Shown here: positions 8,502 through 18,713 of the stretch, in pieces
Layout: each line of letters starts with the position of its first letter
How positions within the stretch are numbered: position 1 is the stretch's first letter
Assembly (NCBI RefSeq): GCF_002954265.1
Contig: NZ_PPSL01000001.1
Span: 248,001 to 312,000, forward strand
Length of the DNA: 64,000 nucleotides
Source of the DNA: Flavipsychrobacter stenotrophus
GTDB lineage: Bacteria > Bacteroidota > Bacteroidia > Chitinophagales > Chitinophagaceae
Direction: 5' to 3'
Made by a program: the position numbers and the translations under genes
Notes under the pieces: generated by a model
The model's database searches: none
Seen by the model: only the letters and a program-made list of their open reading frames with translations
Told to the model about the DNA's origin: nothing

Positions 8502-8564
8502 ATAGATGGCAAATTTACGAGTAAAATACAAAATCCATGCCCTTTTTGCATACAGGCTACTATA

Positions 8565-9923
8565 TTAAGTTTCCGGTATCTCCATTCTTATACGCCAATT
8601 CTTTGGCAGGTGGTTGTTGGCGCGGTTCTGCAACGATTTTATCCAGCCCAATCCCAGGTTGTTAAATTTAATTATCTGCCAACCCCGGGCAGCGCTGTCG
8701 AGGTTCATGTCTTCCCTTTTCAGGAATTTCAAAGCTTGTTCACGGGTTACGTCAATTGCGGGTAATGACAGGTTTGCATCAATGCTCAGTGCTACATCGT
8801 GCGCAGGTATCCAGTCTTTGGCAGATGGTGCACCTAAAGGCAGTCCTGCCCTGCGGAAGTAAAACAATTTCTGTAATAGCTGCCAGTCGGCTTCGTGTGC
8901 GGCGGCAATAGCATTATAGCTTTCTTTGTCCGGTTGTATATATTGCAGGTTATCGTTTGCAAGCAGGTGTCCTGCCTGCTGTTTGATCTTACTCATATCT
9001 GCGGCCTTCGCACGTCGCAGAAAAAGGGTTGACGCACTTTCTTTCTTCCGAATTGCGGATATGAAAAAGCCTTCGCCCTTCGCCTTGCCCGGAAAAAAGC
9101 GGTAGCCATGCATTTTATGCTTAGGTGATCGCGTTTCCACAATGCCCCATTCATCTCTAATGCTTACGGGCACAGTTTCTGTTTTATATTCATTGGCTAT
9201 CCAGTCCAGTATATCTTCATCTTCCTGGGGAGAGAAAGAGCAGGTTGCATAAATGATAAGACCATTCTCTTTAAGTGCGGGCCATACATCGGCCAATATA
9301 CGCTGCTGACGGGCGCTACACAGGTCTACATTAGCTTCTGTCCAGTCGCGCAAGGCGTTCTGGTCTTTTCTGAACAGGCCCGAGCCACTGCAGGGGGCAT
9401 CAATAACTATTACATCAAAGTAGCCGCCTAGCTTTGTAAAATCTCTGGGGTCGTTGCATGTCACCCAGTTATTGGTGTACCCCCAGCGTACAATGTTTTC
9501 CTCGAGTATAGTTGCTCTCGCCCGGATCACTTCATTAGATATAAGCAGGCTGTCGTTGGTAAGTAGAGAGGCAATCAAGGTTGATTTGCCACCCGGCGCA
9601 GCGCATAGATCAAGTACCCGCAGGCCTTCAGTTTGTGGCACCGTACTGTTCCACACATGTTCCAGAAACATCGACGACGCTTCCTGCACATAATAGGCTC
9701 CTCCATGAAAGGCCGGATCTAATGTAAATACCGGCCGCTGAGCAAGGTATATACCTCCGTTACTCCATGGTATAGCATCTCCCGAAATATCGGTTCCTGA
9801 CCTTTTAATCGGATGTAATCTTACCGATGTGGTAACAGGTTCGTCATGAGCCTTCTGAAAAGAGGATTCATCGAAGCCTTGTACCTTACGTAAATCTATG
9901 AGTAGCGGATCTGGTAAATTCAA
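8565..9923 (-). CDS. RsmF-like rRNA (cytosine-C5)-methyltransferase, NOL1/NOP2/Sun family
   Basis: The 452-residue protein has the SAM-binding motif LDLCAAPGGKSTLI near residue 105, the catalytic motif IDAPCSGSG near residue 178 and the second Cys motif ATCSFSPQEDE near 225, so both cysteines of the m5C mechanism are present. After the Rossmann domain (about 1-290) a C-terminal region of about 160 residues resembles the RNA-binding extension of RsmF (YebU), which methylates 16S rRNA C1407 in E. coli. The target base here is an inference. It lies between the LysM gene and the GT-C gene on the minus strand. Confidence 0.87.
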   Translation of the reverse strand: MNLPDPLLIDLRKVQGFDESSFQKAHDEPVTTSVRLHPIKRSGTDISGDAIPWSNGGIYLAQRPVFTLDPAFHGGAYYVQEASSMFLEHVWNSTVPQTEGLRVLDLCAAPGGKSTLIASLLTNDSLLISNEVIRARATILEENIVRWGYTNNWVTCNDPRDFTKLGGYFDVIVIDAPCSGSGLFRKDQNALRDWTEANVDLCSARQQRILADVWPALKENGLIIYATCSFSPQEDEDILDWIANEYKTETVPVSIRDEWGIVETRSPKHKMHGYRFFPGKAKGEGFFISAIRKKESASTLFLRRAKAADMSKIKQQAGHLLANDNLQYIQPDKESYNAIAAAHEADWQLLQKLFYFRRAGLPLGAPSAKDWIPAHDVALSIDANLSLPAIDVTREQALKFLKREDMNLDSAARGWQIIKFNNLGLGWIKSLQNRANNHLPKNWRIRMEIPET

Positions 9924-9972
9924 TATCGTTAATTAAAACCCGAAATTAATAAATCGGACAACAAACACTCTG

Positions 9973-12081
9973 TTATTGTGGTTTGGGAGGGCTCTGTCTT
10001 TGTGCTGCCAATACTTGCCTCATTATGTCTTTTGCAGCACTTTCTTTAGGCATTACCGACATTGCTTTGTTCAGTTGTTCAATACTCACTTTCCACTGAG
10101 CCTTATTGGCATAAGCTATGCCAAGTGCGCAATAAGAGTTGTAGTCCAGTAGTGGGGAAAGATGATATTCCAGACACTTATTAGCCAATTTTATTGCCTC
10201 GTCATTCTGGTTCAGCGACCCCTTGGCTACAGCCATGTAAGCATAAAGGCCCACATTGTCATCCTTGGTTGTTTTTATATAAGCGGTATATAGCGAATCG
10301 GCTGCTTTATGTTGCGCCACCTTTAGTGCAAGCGCAGCCTTCCAGTCCAGGCGGGCTGTGTCTTTCAATATTACTGTTACAGGTACATCATCAATATTCT
10401 CTGAATACACATACGGCGGAGGGAAGTAGTTTTCGAGGTAGTCGGGTTTTACAAATAGTGAATTGAATACTCCATATGTCCAGTAGTTGGAATTACGCAT
10501 GGTATAGCCCGACTGTACTACTTTTATTTTGGCTTTCGGATAATGCCTGTTGATATAGTATTTTACAAAGGCACTGGCATTTGTAGCTATTGACACGGTG
10601 TCTTTAGACTGCTCAATAGGTTCATTTACCATCATTTTGTCTACTGCTTTGCGCATAGTTATTTCCCAATAATCATTATCGTATGCGTAGAAGGCTTTGT
10701 TGAAACTGCCTACAAATTCATTGAAGTAGGTGTATTCGTATGGGTGGTTCTTTATACACCAGACTATTGGCTTAAACATGCCCACTATACAGAGTGCAAC
10801 AAATGCTATCTGAAAGGCAGGTTTTTTAAGAAATTTCGATATTTCGCTCAGGCCAATGCCAGCAATTAAGCAAATGCCCGGGTAGATGAACAGAAAGTGT
10901 CTCCAGCCAGAGTAGAGCGCAGCATGACTGGCAATAGCATATATAACAGGGAAGAATGTGGCAACTAACAGCAATAAACCAACTTTCCAGTCATACTCTC
11001 TCATTCTCTTTAGAAAGAGTGCGGCGCCAACAAGTAAACTCAGTAATATAAATATTGGAATGGTGACCAGCATAAACTTAGGAATATAACCAATAGGTAC
11101 ATGAAGCGAATTGATAGCATTGCCTTCAAAATTGATATTCACTTTCATAGGGAATTTACTGGATATACCCAGTGCGTTGAAAAAGTTTTTGACCGGATTC
11201 ATCAGCAGGTAGGGCCATGTAAGCACTACCAGCAGGAAGCCACCACCACCTATAGTGACGTATTTGATTAGTACATTTTTACTGTTTTTCAGTGTGTTGC
11301 TCAACAGTTCTTTATTGACCAGCAGGTATAAAACGGTAAACAGGCCCAGGTATGCGATCAGCAGTACACCCACAATACGGGTGTTGGTAGCAAACGCAAA
11401 TGATACTGTAAGCCCTAGTGTGGTTTTCCAGGTCGGATTAGGTAGTTGCTCCAGGAACTCAATCATGAAGTATATAGCTGCGATATACCCGGCACAGAAG
11501 GGTATGTCTTTGGTGTTGAAGAGAATGTGCCCGAAGAAGGATGGTGTGAGGAAGAGCAACCAGGAGGTGAAGATCGCAGCCCTCCATCCTGCTATTTTTT
11601 TAGCTGTTAGTCCTGCAAATAGAATGGCAAGGATACCAAATATCTGGTTAATGAAGTGGCGGGAATCAAATTCGTGCATGCCTTTATCCATGCCGGTTAT
11701 TTTGTTTGTTCCTACGGCAATGATCTCAAAAGCACTTCCGTAAAACTTTAAAAGGGAATCTACTTCTGCTCCTTCCTTTTTAGTGCCCATAAAGCTCTTA
11801 TCCTTACCTCCCGTCATGTAGTAAGCATAGTTGGCCTTGCCATAATTGTTCATGTCCATTTCATCGCAATGGAAACCGATATTGAAGCCGCTTATCCATA
11901 CCGTCAACAACATGCCGACAATAGAAAAAAGAAATATACTTTTCAGGGTATTATCAGAGATCAATGTTTTCCGTGATTCTGGTTGAGCTGCAAATACAGA
12001 GGTCTGATCCCTGGCGGGAGCATTTTTTTCCTGTGTGTCTTTAGGGTTGTGGGTGGGGCCTTGTGGTTGTTTTTTTTTCAT
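9973..12081 (-). CDS. GT-C type membrane glycosyltransferase (GT39/ArnT-like) with C-terminal TPR region
   Basis: The 702-residue protein has a polar N-terminus of about 45 residues, then roughly ten hydrophobic segments between about 47 and 440, and a soluble C-terminal part. The first periplasmic loop contains FHCDEMD, an acidic motif at the position of the catalytic Asp in GT-C enzymes. The segment HILFNTKDIPF near residue 185 is a motif I associate with bacterial members of the dolichyl-phosphate-mannose mannosyltransferase-like family. Residues about 600-690 look like two tetratricopeptide repeats (ALGIAYANKAQWKVSIEQL). Such enzymes transfer sugars from polyprenyl-phosphate donors on the periplasmic side. 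Acceptor unknown. It heads the four-gene minus-strand set that continues to 6534. Confidence 0.75.
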   Translation of the reverse strand: MKKKQPQGPTHNPKDTQEKNAPARDQTSVFAAQPESRKTLISDNTLKSIFLFSIVGMLLTVWISGFNIGFHCDEMDMNNYGKANYAYYMTGGKDKSFMGTKKEGAEVDSLLKFYGSAFEIIAVGTNKITGMDKGMHEFDSRHFINQIFGILAILFAGLTAKKIAGWRAAIFTSWLLFLTPSFFGHILFNTKDIPFCAGYIAAIYFMIEFLEQLPNPTWKTTLGLTVSFAFATNTRIVGVLLIAYLGLFTVLYLLVNKELLSNTLKNSKNVLIKYVTIGGGGFLLVVLTWPYLLMNPVKNFFNALGISSKFPMKVNINFEGNAINSLHVPIGYIPKFMLVTIPIFILLSLLVGAALFLKRMREYDWKVGLLLLVATFFPVIYAIASHAALYSGWRHFLFIYPGICLIAGIGLSEISKFLKKPAFQIAFVALCIVGMFKPIVWCIKNHPYEYTYFNEFVGSFNKAFYAYDNDYWEITMRKAVDKMMVNEPIEQSKDTVSIATNASAFVKYYINRHYPKAKIKVVQSGYTMRNSNYWTYGVFNSLFVKPDYLENYFPPPYVYSENIDDVPVTVILKDTARLDWKAALALKVAQHKAADSLYTAYIKTTKDDNVGLYAYMAVAKGSLNQNDEAIKLANKCLEYHLSPLLDYNSYCALGIAYANKAQWKVSIEQLNKAMSVMPKESAAKDIMRQVLAAQRQSPPKPQ

Positions 12082-12271
12082 AACGGGATATAAAAAGCTA
12101 CTTATTTACATGGGTGATATTAACGCAAGGCAATTATAATTCAATTGTGCTGACTATGCAAATATCGGCGGTTTATTTGTTCATTATTATGCCGGGTGTC
12201 TGCGTTGAGCAGTTGTTTGTAAGTAAGACGCATCTTTCACCGCAGGTGTTAGGGTCTTAGAAAGAAACAGG

Positions 12272-12306
12272 CAAAAAAATACCCTGCACTCTCAGAGCGC
12301 AGGGTA
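12272..12306 (-). terminator. Rho-independent terminator of the pyrophosphatase gene
   Basis: On the minus strand the stem TACCCTGC / GCAGGGTA (12280-12306) with an 11-nt loop is followed by TTTTTTT (12273-12279). It begins 22 bp after the hppA stop. Confidence 0.8.
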
Positions 12307-12327
12307 CACTATAGTTATTAATTTCAA

Positions 12328-14565
12328 TTAGTTAATAGTAAACACCTTTGTGGCCTTAGGCGCAGTAATAGTACCTGCAACACGTACTTCTTTCTTTACA
12401 GGTGCTGCCGCATGTGCCGCTTTCCCAGCATGTAAAACAGAAATGGTTGGCGCTATAACCAAAGCCACAATAGACATCAGCTTAATAAGGATGTTCATAG
12501 ATGGTCCTGATGTATCCTTGAAAGGATCGCCCACTGTATCGCCTGTTACTGATGCTTTATGTGGTTCAGATTTCTTGTAGAATATTTCTCCATTGATCTC
12601 AACACCTTTCTCGAATGATTTCTTGGCGTTATCCCATGCACCACCGGCGTTGTTCTGGAACATACCCATCAACACACCGCTTACTGTAGCACCTGCAAGG
12701 AAACCACCCAATACTTCAGGGCCTAAGATAAAGCCCATCAGCAATGGAGAAATAATAGCAATAGCACCCGGCAACATCATTTTCTTCAGAGATGCTGTAG
12801 TAGATATAGCTACGCACTTGTCGTACTCAGGTTTGCCTGTACCTTCCATAATACCCGGTATTTCGCGGAACTGACGACGAACCTCTTCTACCATGCTCAT
12901 TGCAGCTTCACCAACTGCACGGATAGCCAGAGAAGAGAAGATAAACGGTATCATAGCACCCACAAACAAACCAGCCAATACATCGGCATGGTAGATATTG
13001 ATAGCATCGTTCAATGCAAAACCATTCTTTTCAACAACACCTACATAGGCAGCAAACAAAGCCAATGATGTCAATGCAGCAGAAGCGATAGCAAATCCTT
13101 TACCTGTAGCAGCGGTAGTATTACCTACAGCATCAAGTACGTCTGTCTTTTCGCGAACTTCTTTTGGTAATTCACTCATTTCAGCGATACCGCCCGCGTT
13201 ATCCGCAATTGGTCCGAATGCATCAATAGCCAGCTGCATAGCAGTTGTCGCCATCATACCCGCAGCAGCAATAGCCACTCCATAAAGGCCTGCGCAATAA
13301 TGCGCGCCGTAGATACCACCGGCAAGAACCAATATAGGTAAGAAAGTACTTTCCATACCTACAGCCAGACCGCCAATTATATTAGTAGCACCACCTGTAG
13401 CCGACTGGCGGATAATGCTCAATACAGGGCGTTTGCCCATAGCAGTATAATACTCAGTGATCATACTCATCAATGTACCTACTGCAAGGCCCACAAGTAT
13501 TGCCGCATATACTCCGTTGCGTGTAAACTCATGTCCACGCAGAGACATAGTTTCAGGAAGAATACCATTCACCAGAAAGTAACATGCAATAGCCGTGAGT
13601 ACAATTGAACCATAGTTACCCATGTTTAAAGCTCTCTGAACAGCACTTGTACTGATGCCTGCGCTGTCAGATACACGTACAAACAGGGTAGCGATCATAG
13701 AAAGTACAATACCCACACCAGCTATAAGCATTGGCAATAATACCGGAGCCAATCCACCAAACATATCACCGGCGGCTGAAGATGTTTCTCTGCCTAGAAC
13801 CATTGTAGCCAATACAGTAGCTACATAAGAACCGAAAAGGTCAGCACCCATACCTGCCACGTCACCTACATTATCACCCACGTTATCGGCAATTGTAGCC
13901 GGGTTGCGCGGGTCATCTTCAGGTATACCTGCTTCTACCTTTCCTACAAGGTCAGCGCCTACGTCGGCAGCCTTAGTATAGATACCGCCACCTACACGGG
14001 CAAACAATGCAATACTTTCGGCACCCAGTGAAAACCCGGTCAATACTTCTATCACGCGCTCCATTTCTGCGCTGTCTACGGCTGCAGTTGGGGCGAAATA
14101 CATTTTAAGGATGATAAACAGACCACCAAGACCTAATACCGCAAGGCCGGCAACACCCAGGCCCATTACAGAACCGCCGCCAAATGATACAGCAAGTGCC
14201 TTACTGAGGCTTGTACGTGCTGCATGAGCGGTACGTACGTTTGCTTTGGTGGCTATACGCATACCTATAAAACCCGCAAGTGCGCTAAAGAATGCACCTA
14301 CTATAAATGCAACTGCAATCAATGGACTTGAATGTTCACTGCTATTACCCATAAATGCAAGTAGAATAGCGGCTATTACGACAAAGTAGCTCATTATTTT
14401 GTATTCAGCTTTCAGAAAAGCCATTGCACCTTCGGCAATATAAGTGGCTATTTCTGTCATTCGGGCATTGCCTGCTTCTTGCTTAGTTACCCAGGCTCCC
14501 TTAATAAAAGTGTACAACAATGCCAGGATACCAAATCCCGGTACGAGGTAAAATAATGGCGTCAT
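12328..14565 (-). CDS. hppA: Membrane-bound, K+-dependent type ion-pumping pyrophosphatase
   Basis: The enzyme hydrolyses cytoplasmic pyrophosphate and pumps Na+ or H+ across the inner membrane. The start is set at the ATG at 14565 ([12 protein letters not shown]), because the 30 residues before it are not family-like; this gives 745 residues and about 16 membrane segments. The hallmark pyrophosphate site [23 protein letters not shown] is intact. The segment [10 protein letters not shown] has Ala where K+-independent enzymes have Lys, so K+ dependence is expected. Na+ versus H+ specificity cannot be decided from this. A 35-residue Ala/Lys-rich cytoplasmic tail after the last helix is an unusual extension. 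The gene is monocistronic, with its own promoter and terminator. Confidence 0.95.
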   Translation of the reverse strand: MTPLFYLVPGFGILALLYTFIKGAWVTKQEAGNARMTEIATYIAEGAMAFLKAEYKIMSYFVVIAAILLAFMGNSSEHSSPLIAVAFIVGAFFSALAGFIGMRIATKANVRTAHAARTSLSKALAVSFGGGSVMGLGVAGLAVLGLGGLFIILKMYFAPTAAVDSAEMERVIEVLTGFSLGAESIALFARVGGGIYTKAADVGADLVGKVEAGIPEDDPRNPATIADNVGDNVGDVAGMGADLFGSYVATVLATMVLGRETSSAAGDMFGGLAPVLLPMLIAGVGIVLSMIATLFVRVSDSAGISTSAVQRALNMGNYGSIVLTAIACYFLVNGILPETMSLRGHEFTRNGVYAAILVGLAVGTLMSMITEYYTAMGKRPVLSIIRQSATGGATNIIGGLAVGMESTFLPILVLAGGIYGAHYCAGLYGVAIAAAGMMATTAMQLAIDAFGPIADNAGGIAEMSELPKEVREKTDVLDAVGNTTAATGKGFAIASAALTSLALFAAYVGVVEKNGFALNDAINIYHADVLAGLFVGAMIPFIFSSLAIRAVGEAAMSMVEEVRRQFREIPGIMEGTGKPEYDKCVAISTTASLKKMMLPGAIAIISPLLMGFILGPEVLGGFLAGATVSGVLMGMFQNNAGGAWDNAKKSFEKGVEINGEIFYKKSEPHKASVTGDTVGDPFKDTSGPSMNILIKLMSIVALVIAPTISVLHAGKAAHAAAPVKKEVRVAGTITAPKATKVFTIN

Positions 14566-14597
14566 ATTGAAAATCTTGTTAAAAAAATGTGAAGTGA

Positions 14598-14605
14598 CAA
14601 ATATA
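14598..14605 (-). promoter_or_regulatory. -7 box (TATATTTG) of the pyrophosphatase gene
   Basis: On the minus strand TATATTTG fits TAnnTTTG and lies 32 bp before the chosen ATG. This supports the internal start at 14565 over an upstream one, because the longer frame would begin before the promoter. Confidence 0.5.
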
Positions 14606-14780
14606 GCGGTTTGATTTGAAAAAAAAATAGCACTGTTATAAAACAATGTTACCAATGTTAATAATGTATGTAAAACCTGTAAATCAATGGATACCGGGAG
14701 TTTAATAGGAATCGGGTGTATAACTCCGCATAAAAGTTATGGCTCGATTGAGTATCTTGCCGGCAATTACAGAGAGCTTT

Positions 14781-15419
14781 ATGTCGTTTAAGAAGTGGCG
14801 GAATATTTTAATTGTCTTTTTACTACTGGTGCTGGCGTTAGTTGGCATAGTTAATTATATGGTTGTAAATGATACAAAAGATCAGATTTACCGCGATGTT
14901 AATGCCATACCTAAAAACAAAGTGGGTCTGCTATTAGGTACTGCCAAGTATATGGATAAGGCGAAGAACATCATTAATCCTTACTACCAGTACCGTATTG
15001 ATGCTGCTGTGGCATTATACATGGCTGGTAAAATAGATTATGTGATCGTAAGTGGTGATAACAGCACTCAATACTACAATGAGCCATTATTGATGAAGAG
15101 AGATCTGATTTCAAAAGGTGTGCCAGAGGGTCGTATTTTCTTCGATAATGCAGGGTTTAGAACATTAGATAGTATACTCAGGTGCAGAGATATCTTTGGG
15201 CAAACCAAATTCACAGTAATATCTCAGGCTTTTCATAATGAGCGGGCCATTTACATAGCCAACCGGAAAAATGTTACCACAGTTGGCTTTTGTGCCGCTG
15301 ATGGGGACGCCTATATATCAGAGTTTATCCGCGAAAAAATGGCACGCGTAAAAATGATGATAGACTTGTTGCTCAATAAGCAGGCTAAATATTATGGCGA
15401 TAAAGTAGAGATCAAATAA
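14781..15419 (+). CDS. SanA/YdcF-like DUF218 membrane protein
   Basis: With the ATG at 14781 the protein starts MSFKKWRNILIVFLLL, a single N-terminal anchor, followed by a DUF218 domain of about 180 residues facing the periplasm. Family signs are VGLLLGTAKYM near residue 50, YVIVSGDN near 92 and FTVISQAFHNERAIYIA near 148. E. coli SanA is linked to the envelope permeability barrier (vancomycin exclusion). The biochemical activity of the family is not established. The gene converges with the nucleotidyltransferase gene 4 bp downstream. A longer frame from 14739 adds 14 residues that do not look like a signal. Confidence 0.8.
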   Translation: MSFKKWRNILIVFLLLVLALVGIVNYMVVNDTKDQIYRDVNAIPKNKVGLLLGTAKYMDKAKNIINPYYQYRIDAAVALYMAGKIDYVIVSGDNSTQYYNEPLLMKRDLISKGVPEGRIFFDNAGFRTLDSILRCRDIFGQTKFTVISQAFHNERAIYIANRKNVTTVGFCAADGDAYISEFIREKMARVKMMIDLLLNKQAKYYGDKVEIK

Positions 15420-15423
15420 CCCG

Positions 15424-16140
15424 CTATTTAAACAGTTGTTCTGCTTTGGCAATGCTTTCTGGTTTGCCAACATCAATGAAGGTGTCTCCGGTATGGTCAA
15501 ATCCTTTTACCACATGCTGTTTTGCCACATGTAGGTAGAGGTCTATGAGTGAAAATTTGCCATCATAAGGAGCATCCTGCCATATGGAGGGGGAAACAAC
15601 TTGTATACCACTAAACGCATATGGGGAAGTATGATCTAAAGGCCGAGCTACTTTTTGCTCATGGGTAGCATTATTCTGCCAGCCGCATAATGTCATATCA
15701 GCATCAAACAGCAGCTGACGCGACGAATCCCGCTGCATAACAGCTAGTGTTGCCAATGTAGTATGATTATTGTGCGCCGCTATCATTTTTGTAAGGTCTA
15801 AATTAGTCAGTACGTCTACATTCATCACTATGAATGGGTCATCTCCTGTAAAGAAACCGGAAGCCTTTTTCAACCCTCCGCCTGTCTCCAGTACTTCTGC
15901 TTTTTCATCAGAAATAGTGATATTGCTGCCAAAACCATTGCGTTTTACCACTATCTCTTCTATCATTTCTGCAAAATGATGCACGTTGATAATTACATCT
16001 GTTATGCCGAATCGCTGCAAATAATTGATATTGAGTTCCAATAGGGTTTTGTTGCCGACCATAGCAAGTGCTTTTGGCGCATTATTGGTAAATGGTTTTA
16101 ATCTTGTGCCCAACCCGGCGGCAAACAGCATGGCTTTCAT
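15424..16140 (-). CDS. Nucleotidyltransferase (NDP-sugar pyrophosphorylase family, MurU-like)
   Basis: The 238-residue protein opens with MKAMLFAAGLGTRLKPFT and continues with APKALAMVG, the G-x-G-T-R-x(2)-P-x-T and P-K motifs of the nucleotidyltransferase fold that bind NTP. The metal-binding Asp is in IVMNVDVLTN near residue 105. The size and the GGLKKA segment resemble MurU (N-acetylmuramate-1-phosphate uridylyltransferase of peptidoglycan recycling), and mannose-1-phosphate guanylyltransferases are close alternatives. The kinase that usually pairs with MurU is not next to it, so the substrate stays open. Confidence 0.8.
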   Translation of the reverse strand: MKAMLFAAGLGTRLKPFTNNAPKALAMVGNKTLLELNINYLQRFGITDVIINVHHFAEMIEEIVVKRNGFGSNITISDEKAEVLETGGGLKKASGFFTGDDPFIVMNVDVLTNLDLTKMIAAHNNHTTLATLAVMQRDSSRQLLFDADMTLCGWQNNATHEQKVARPLDHTSPYAFSGIQVVSPSIWQDAPYDGKFSLIDLYLHVAKQHVVKGFDHTGDTFIDVGKPESIAKAEQLFK

Positions 16141-16222
16141 GATGTAAAATTATGGATATCAGTACAAAATCATTTATGGATTTGTTTTTTATATACTTTA
16201 GCAAAAAATATACCCAACCTCA

Positions 16223-16672
16223 ATGCCCAGGAAAACGAAATCAAGGAGCACTTTTGATAAGTTGCTTGCTTTCAAAATAGTCGACCCCACTATCCAGACA
16301 CTTCTGCTAATGTACTATTTCTATGTACTTGACGAGGGGGGGAATTCATTTAGAACAGTATTCTTTGCTTTATTGGCTACACAGGTGGTAAGCCTTGTTG
16401 TAAATTGCTTTCTTGAATTCTATAAAAAGAGAAAATTAGAGCGGTTGTTTTTTGCTGTAGTCCTGGCTATATGGTCGCTCATTTACTACTACGTGAGTAC
16501 ACAAGTAAAAGAGGTTGCTGTAACCGACTTTGACCTACAGATGTTTGCTAAAACCGGCATACATGATTTTTATGTGATGCTCGCAGGCTTGATTGTGTCT
16601 GCATGGTATTTCTCTATCTGCTTCAGAGAAGTGGCCAGCGTATCTAAAAAAAAGCAACGAAATGGCGGATAA
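16223..16672 (+). CDS. Hypothetical membrane protein, 149 aa
   Basis: A basic N-terminus (PRKTKSRS) is followed by four hydrophobic segments, at about 24-36, 43-62, 73-92 and 112-132, and the protein ends in a basic tail (SKKKQRNGG). This topology puts both ends in the cytoplasm. No family motif is recognised. It is a single gene between the nucleotidyltransferase and the DedA gene, 104 bp upstream of the latter. Confidence 0.65.
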   Translation: MPRKTKSRSTFDKLLAFKIVDPTIQTLLLMYYFYVLDEGGNSFRTVFFALLATQVVSLVVNCFLEFYKKRKLERLFFAVVLAIWSLIYYYVSTQVKEVAVTDFDLQMFAKTGIHDFYVMLAGLIVSAWYFSICFREVASVSKKKQRNGG

Positions 16673-16776
16673 CCTGTGCGTCATTTTCTTTTAAATCGGT
16701 TAATTCTCCATCCTGCGCAAACTCTGTTTCCGGTTGTTCGGCTTTTTTTTATATTTTCACGGCAACTTAAAAGAAT

Positions 16777-17427
16777 ATGCATCAACTAATTGAAATTTAT
16801 AGAGAACTGATTAAGCCTGAGTGGATAATGGCACACGGTGGCTTATATGTGGTCATGTTTATTATTTTCGCTGAAACAGGTCTTTTTGTTGGCTTTTTCC
16901 TTCCAGGAGATTCATTGTTATTTGTTACCGGTGTGATCATAGCCAATTCATTAACTAAGTTTGGCAATGTATACGTGGATCTCCTTTACTGGATAAGTTT
17001 AATAACATTTGCAGGGGTTATTGGTAACATAATAGGGTATTGGTATGGCAGCAAATTTGGCCATATACTTATGAAATGGCCGGATAGTATGCTCTTTAAG
17101 AAAAAGTACATTCATCAGGCTCATGATTTTTACGAGAAGAAGGGCGGCATGGCCATATTTTTCGCACGCTTTTTACCTATCGTTCGCACGTTTGCACCCA
17201 TTGTAGGTGGCATGGTAGATATGAACTACAAAAAATTCGTTTACTATAACATTCTTGGCTGTCTGGCCTGGGTTATAAGCATGATAATGGCTGGTTTTCT
17301 TCTGGGCAATATTACATGGGTACAAAAGAATCTGGAAGTTATCGTTATTGGTCTGGTAATAGTAACAACCGGCCCTGTTTTATTTAAGATGTTCTTTGGC
17401 AAAAAGAAGGCCACTACAGAAGCATAA
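16777..17427 (+). CDS. DedA-family membrane protein (VTT domain)
   Basis: The 216-residue protein has the DedA landmarks: the ETGLFVGFFLPGDSLLFVTG segment near residues 30-50 with its acidic residue, GNIIGYWYGSKFG near 85, and FFARFLPIVRTFAPIVGG near 127-145 with the conserved Arg pair. DedA proteins are scramblase/flippase-like inner membrane proteins; some recycle undecaprenyl phosphate or phosphatidylethanolamine. Which lipid this one moves is unknown. The MFS gene follows 24 bp later on the same strand and could be co-transcribed. Confidence 0.9.
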   Translation: MHQLIEIYRELIKPEWIMAHGGLYVVMFIIFAETGLFVGFFLPGDSLLFVTGVIIANSLTKFGNVYVDLLYWISLITFAGVIGNIIGYWYGSKFGHILMKWPDSMLFKKKYIHQAHDFYEKKGGMAIFFARFLPIVRTFAPIVGGMVDMNYKKFVYYNILGCLAWVISMIMAGFLLGNITWVQKNLEVIVIGLVIVTTGPVLFKMFFGKKKATTEA

Positions 17428-17451
17428 AAACCACAAACTCCTACACACCAC

Positions 17452-18681
17452 ATGAATCAAAGCAAGTCTATCGGTTTACTGAGCATACCCGTTTTGGTGG
17501 CGGCATTAGGTTATTTTGTCGATATCTATGACCTCCTTTTGTTTGGTATGGTGCGTAATACCAGCTTGCTGAGCCTTGGGCTTACAGGTGATAAGGCTAT
17601 TAATACAGGTCTGGAAATAATGAGTGTGCAGATGTATGGCCTTTTGATAGGTGGTATATTTTGGGGTATTTTAGGTAACAAGAAGGGTAGGTTAAGTGTG
17701 TTGTTCGGATCTATTCTTCTATATTCAGCGGCTAACATAGCTAATGGTTTTGTGCACACTATACAACAATACCAACTCTGCAGGTTTATCGCGGGCATTG
17801 GTCTGGCGGGTGAGTTGGGTGCGGGTATTACATTGGTAAGTGAACTTATATCTAAGGAAAAAAGGGGTATTGCTACATCACTGGTAGCGGGTATAGGACT
17901 TACAGGCGCAGTGGCTGCTTATTTTATATCTCAATTATTCGACTGGAGAGTTTGTTTCTACATTGGCGGTGGACTGGGGCTGGCGTTGCTGGCATTACGC
18001 GTTAGTGTATTTGAATCGGGTATGTATACGCAGGTGCAAAAGAGCAATGTAAGGAAAGGAGATTTCTTCATGTTCTTTACAAAGAAAAAACGGGCTAAAA
18101 AGTATATCCTTAGTGTGCTTATCGGCTTACCTACCTGGTATGTAATAGGGCTGTTGATACAGGTTTCAGATAAGTTTGGTAAAGAATTCAATCTCAGTGA
18201 AGCTGTCATTCCGGGCAGGGCTGTAATGTATGCATATGTGGCTATATCCATTGCCGATGTGTTGATAGGGTTGGTGAGTCATGTATTAAAGAGCAGGAAG
18301 AAGGCCTTGTATATATTTTACGCCATTACCATTGCAAGTATTGTTTTGTACTTCCGTCAGCAGAATGGAACTGCCGGCAATATGTACATGATTTGCGCCC
18401 TTATGGGCTTTGGTACGGGTTTCTGGGCATTGTTTGTGACCATGGCCGCCGAGCATTTTGGTACCAACCTGCGGGCTACAGCAGCTACTACAGTACCCAA
18501 TATGGTGCGTGGTTCATTGCCCATAATGGTATTTCTGTTTACCGCATTGCAAAAAAGGTGGGGATTCAGTTTTATAGATGCCGGCGCTATAACAGGTGTT
18601 ATTGTTATGACCATCAGTACTATAGCTGTGTTTATGACAGAAGAGACCTTTGGTAAGGATCTCGATTTTACTGAAAGTTGA
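17452..18681 (+). CDS. Major facilitator superfamily transporter
   Basis: The protein has 409 residues and 12 predicted helices. The loop 2-3 motif is present as GILGNKKGRLSVLFGS near residue 69, and helix 4 carries RFIAGIGLAGELGAGITLVSELISKEKRG, typical of the metabolite:H+ symporter/sugar porter-like branch. Helix 1 has an acidic DIYDLLLFG segment. The substrate cannot be assigned. It lies downstream of dedA and 32 bp before the DUF2851 gene on the same strand. Confidence 0.85.
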   Translation: MNQSKSIGLLSIPVLVAALGYFVDIYDLLLFGMVRNTSLLSLGLTGDKAINTGLEIMSVQMYGLLIGGIFWGILGNKKGRLSVLFGSILLYSAANIANGFVHTIQQYQLCRFIAGIGLAGELGAGITLVSELISKEKRGIATSLVAGIGLTGAVAAYFISQLFDWRVCFYIGGGLGLALLALRVSVFESGMYTQVQKSNVRKGDFFMFFTKKKRAKKYILSVLIGLPTWYVIGLLIQVSDKFGKEFNLSEAVIPGRAVMYAYVAISIADVLIGLVSHVLKSRKKALYIFYAITIASIVLYFRQQNGTAGNMYMICALMGFGTGFWALFVTMAAEHFGTNLRATAATTVPNMVRGSLPIMVFLFTALQKRWGFSFIDAGAITGVIVMTISTIAVFMTEETFGKDLDFTES

Positions 18682-18713
18682 TCCATTTCTTATTGCCCTG
18701 AAAACCTTGACAC

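Noticed and set aside
11255-11743. A 162-codon open frame antisense to the GT-C gene
   Set aside because: The hydrophobic pattern reflects the complement of membrane helices on the opposite strand; no start signal or family motif is seen.
14565-14655. Longer N-terminus for the pyrophosphatase
   Set aside because: The extra 30 residues are not family-like and the TATATTTG promoter box lies inside them.
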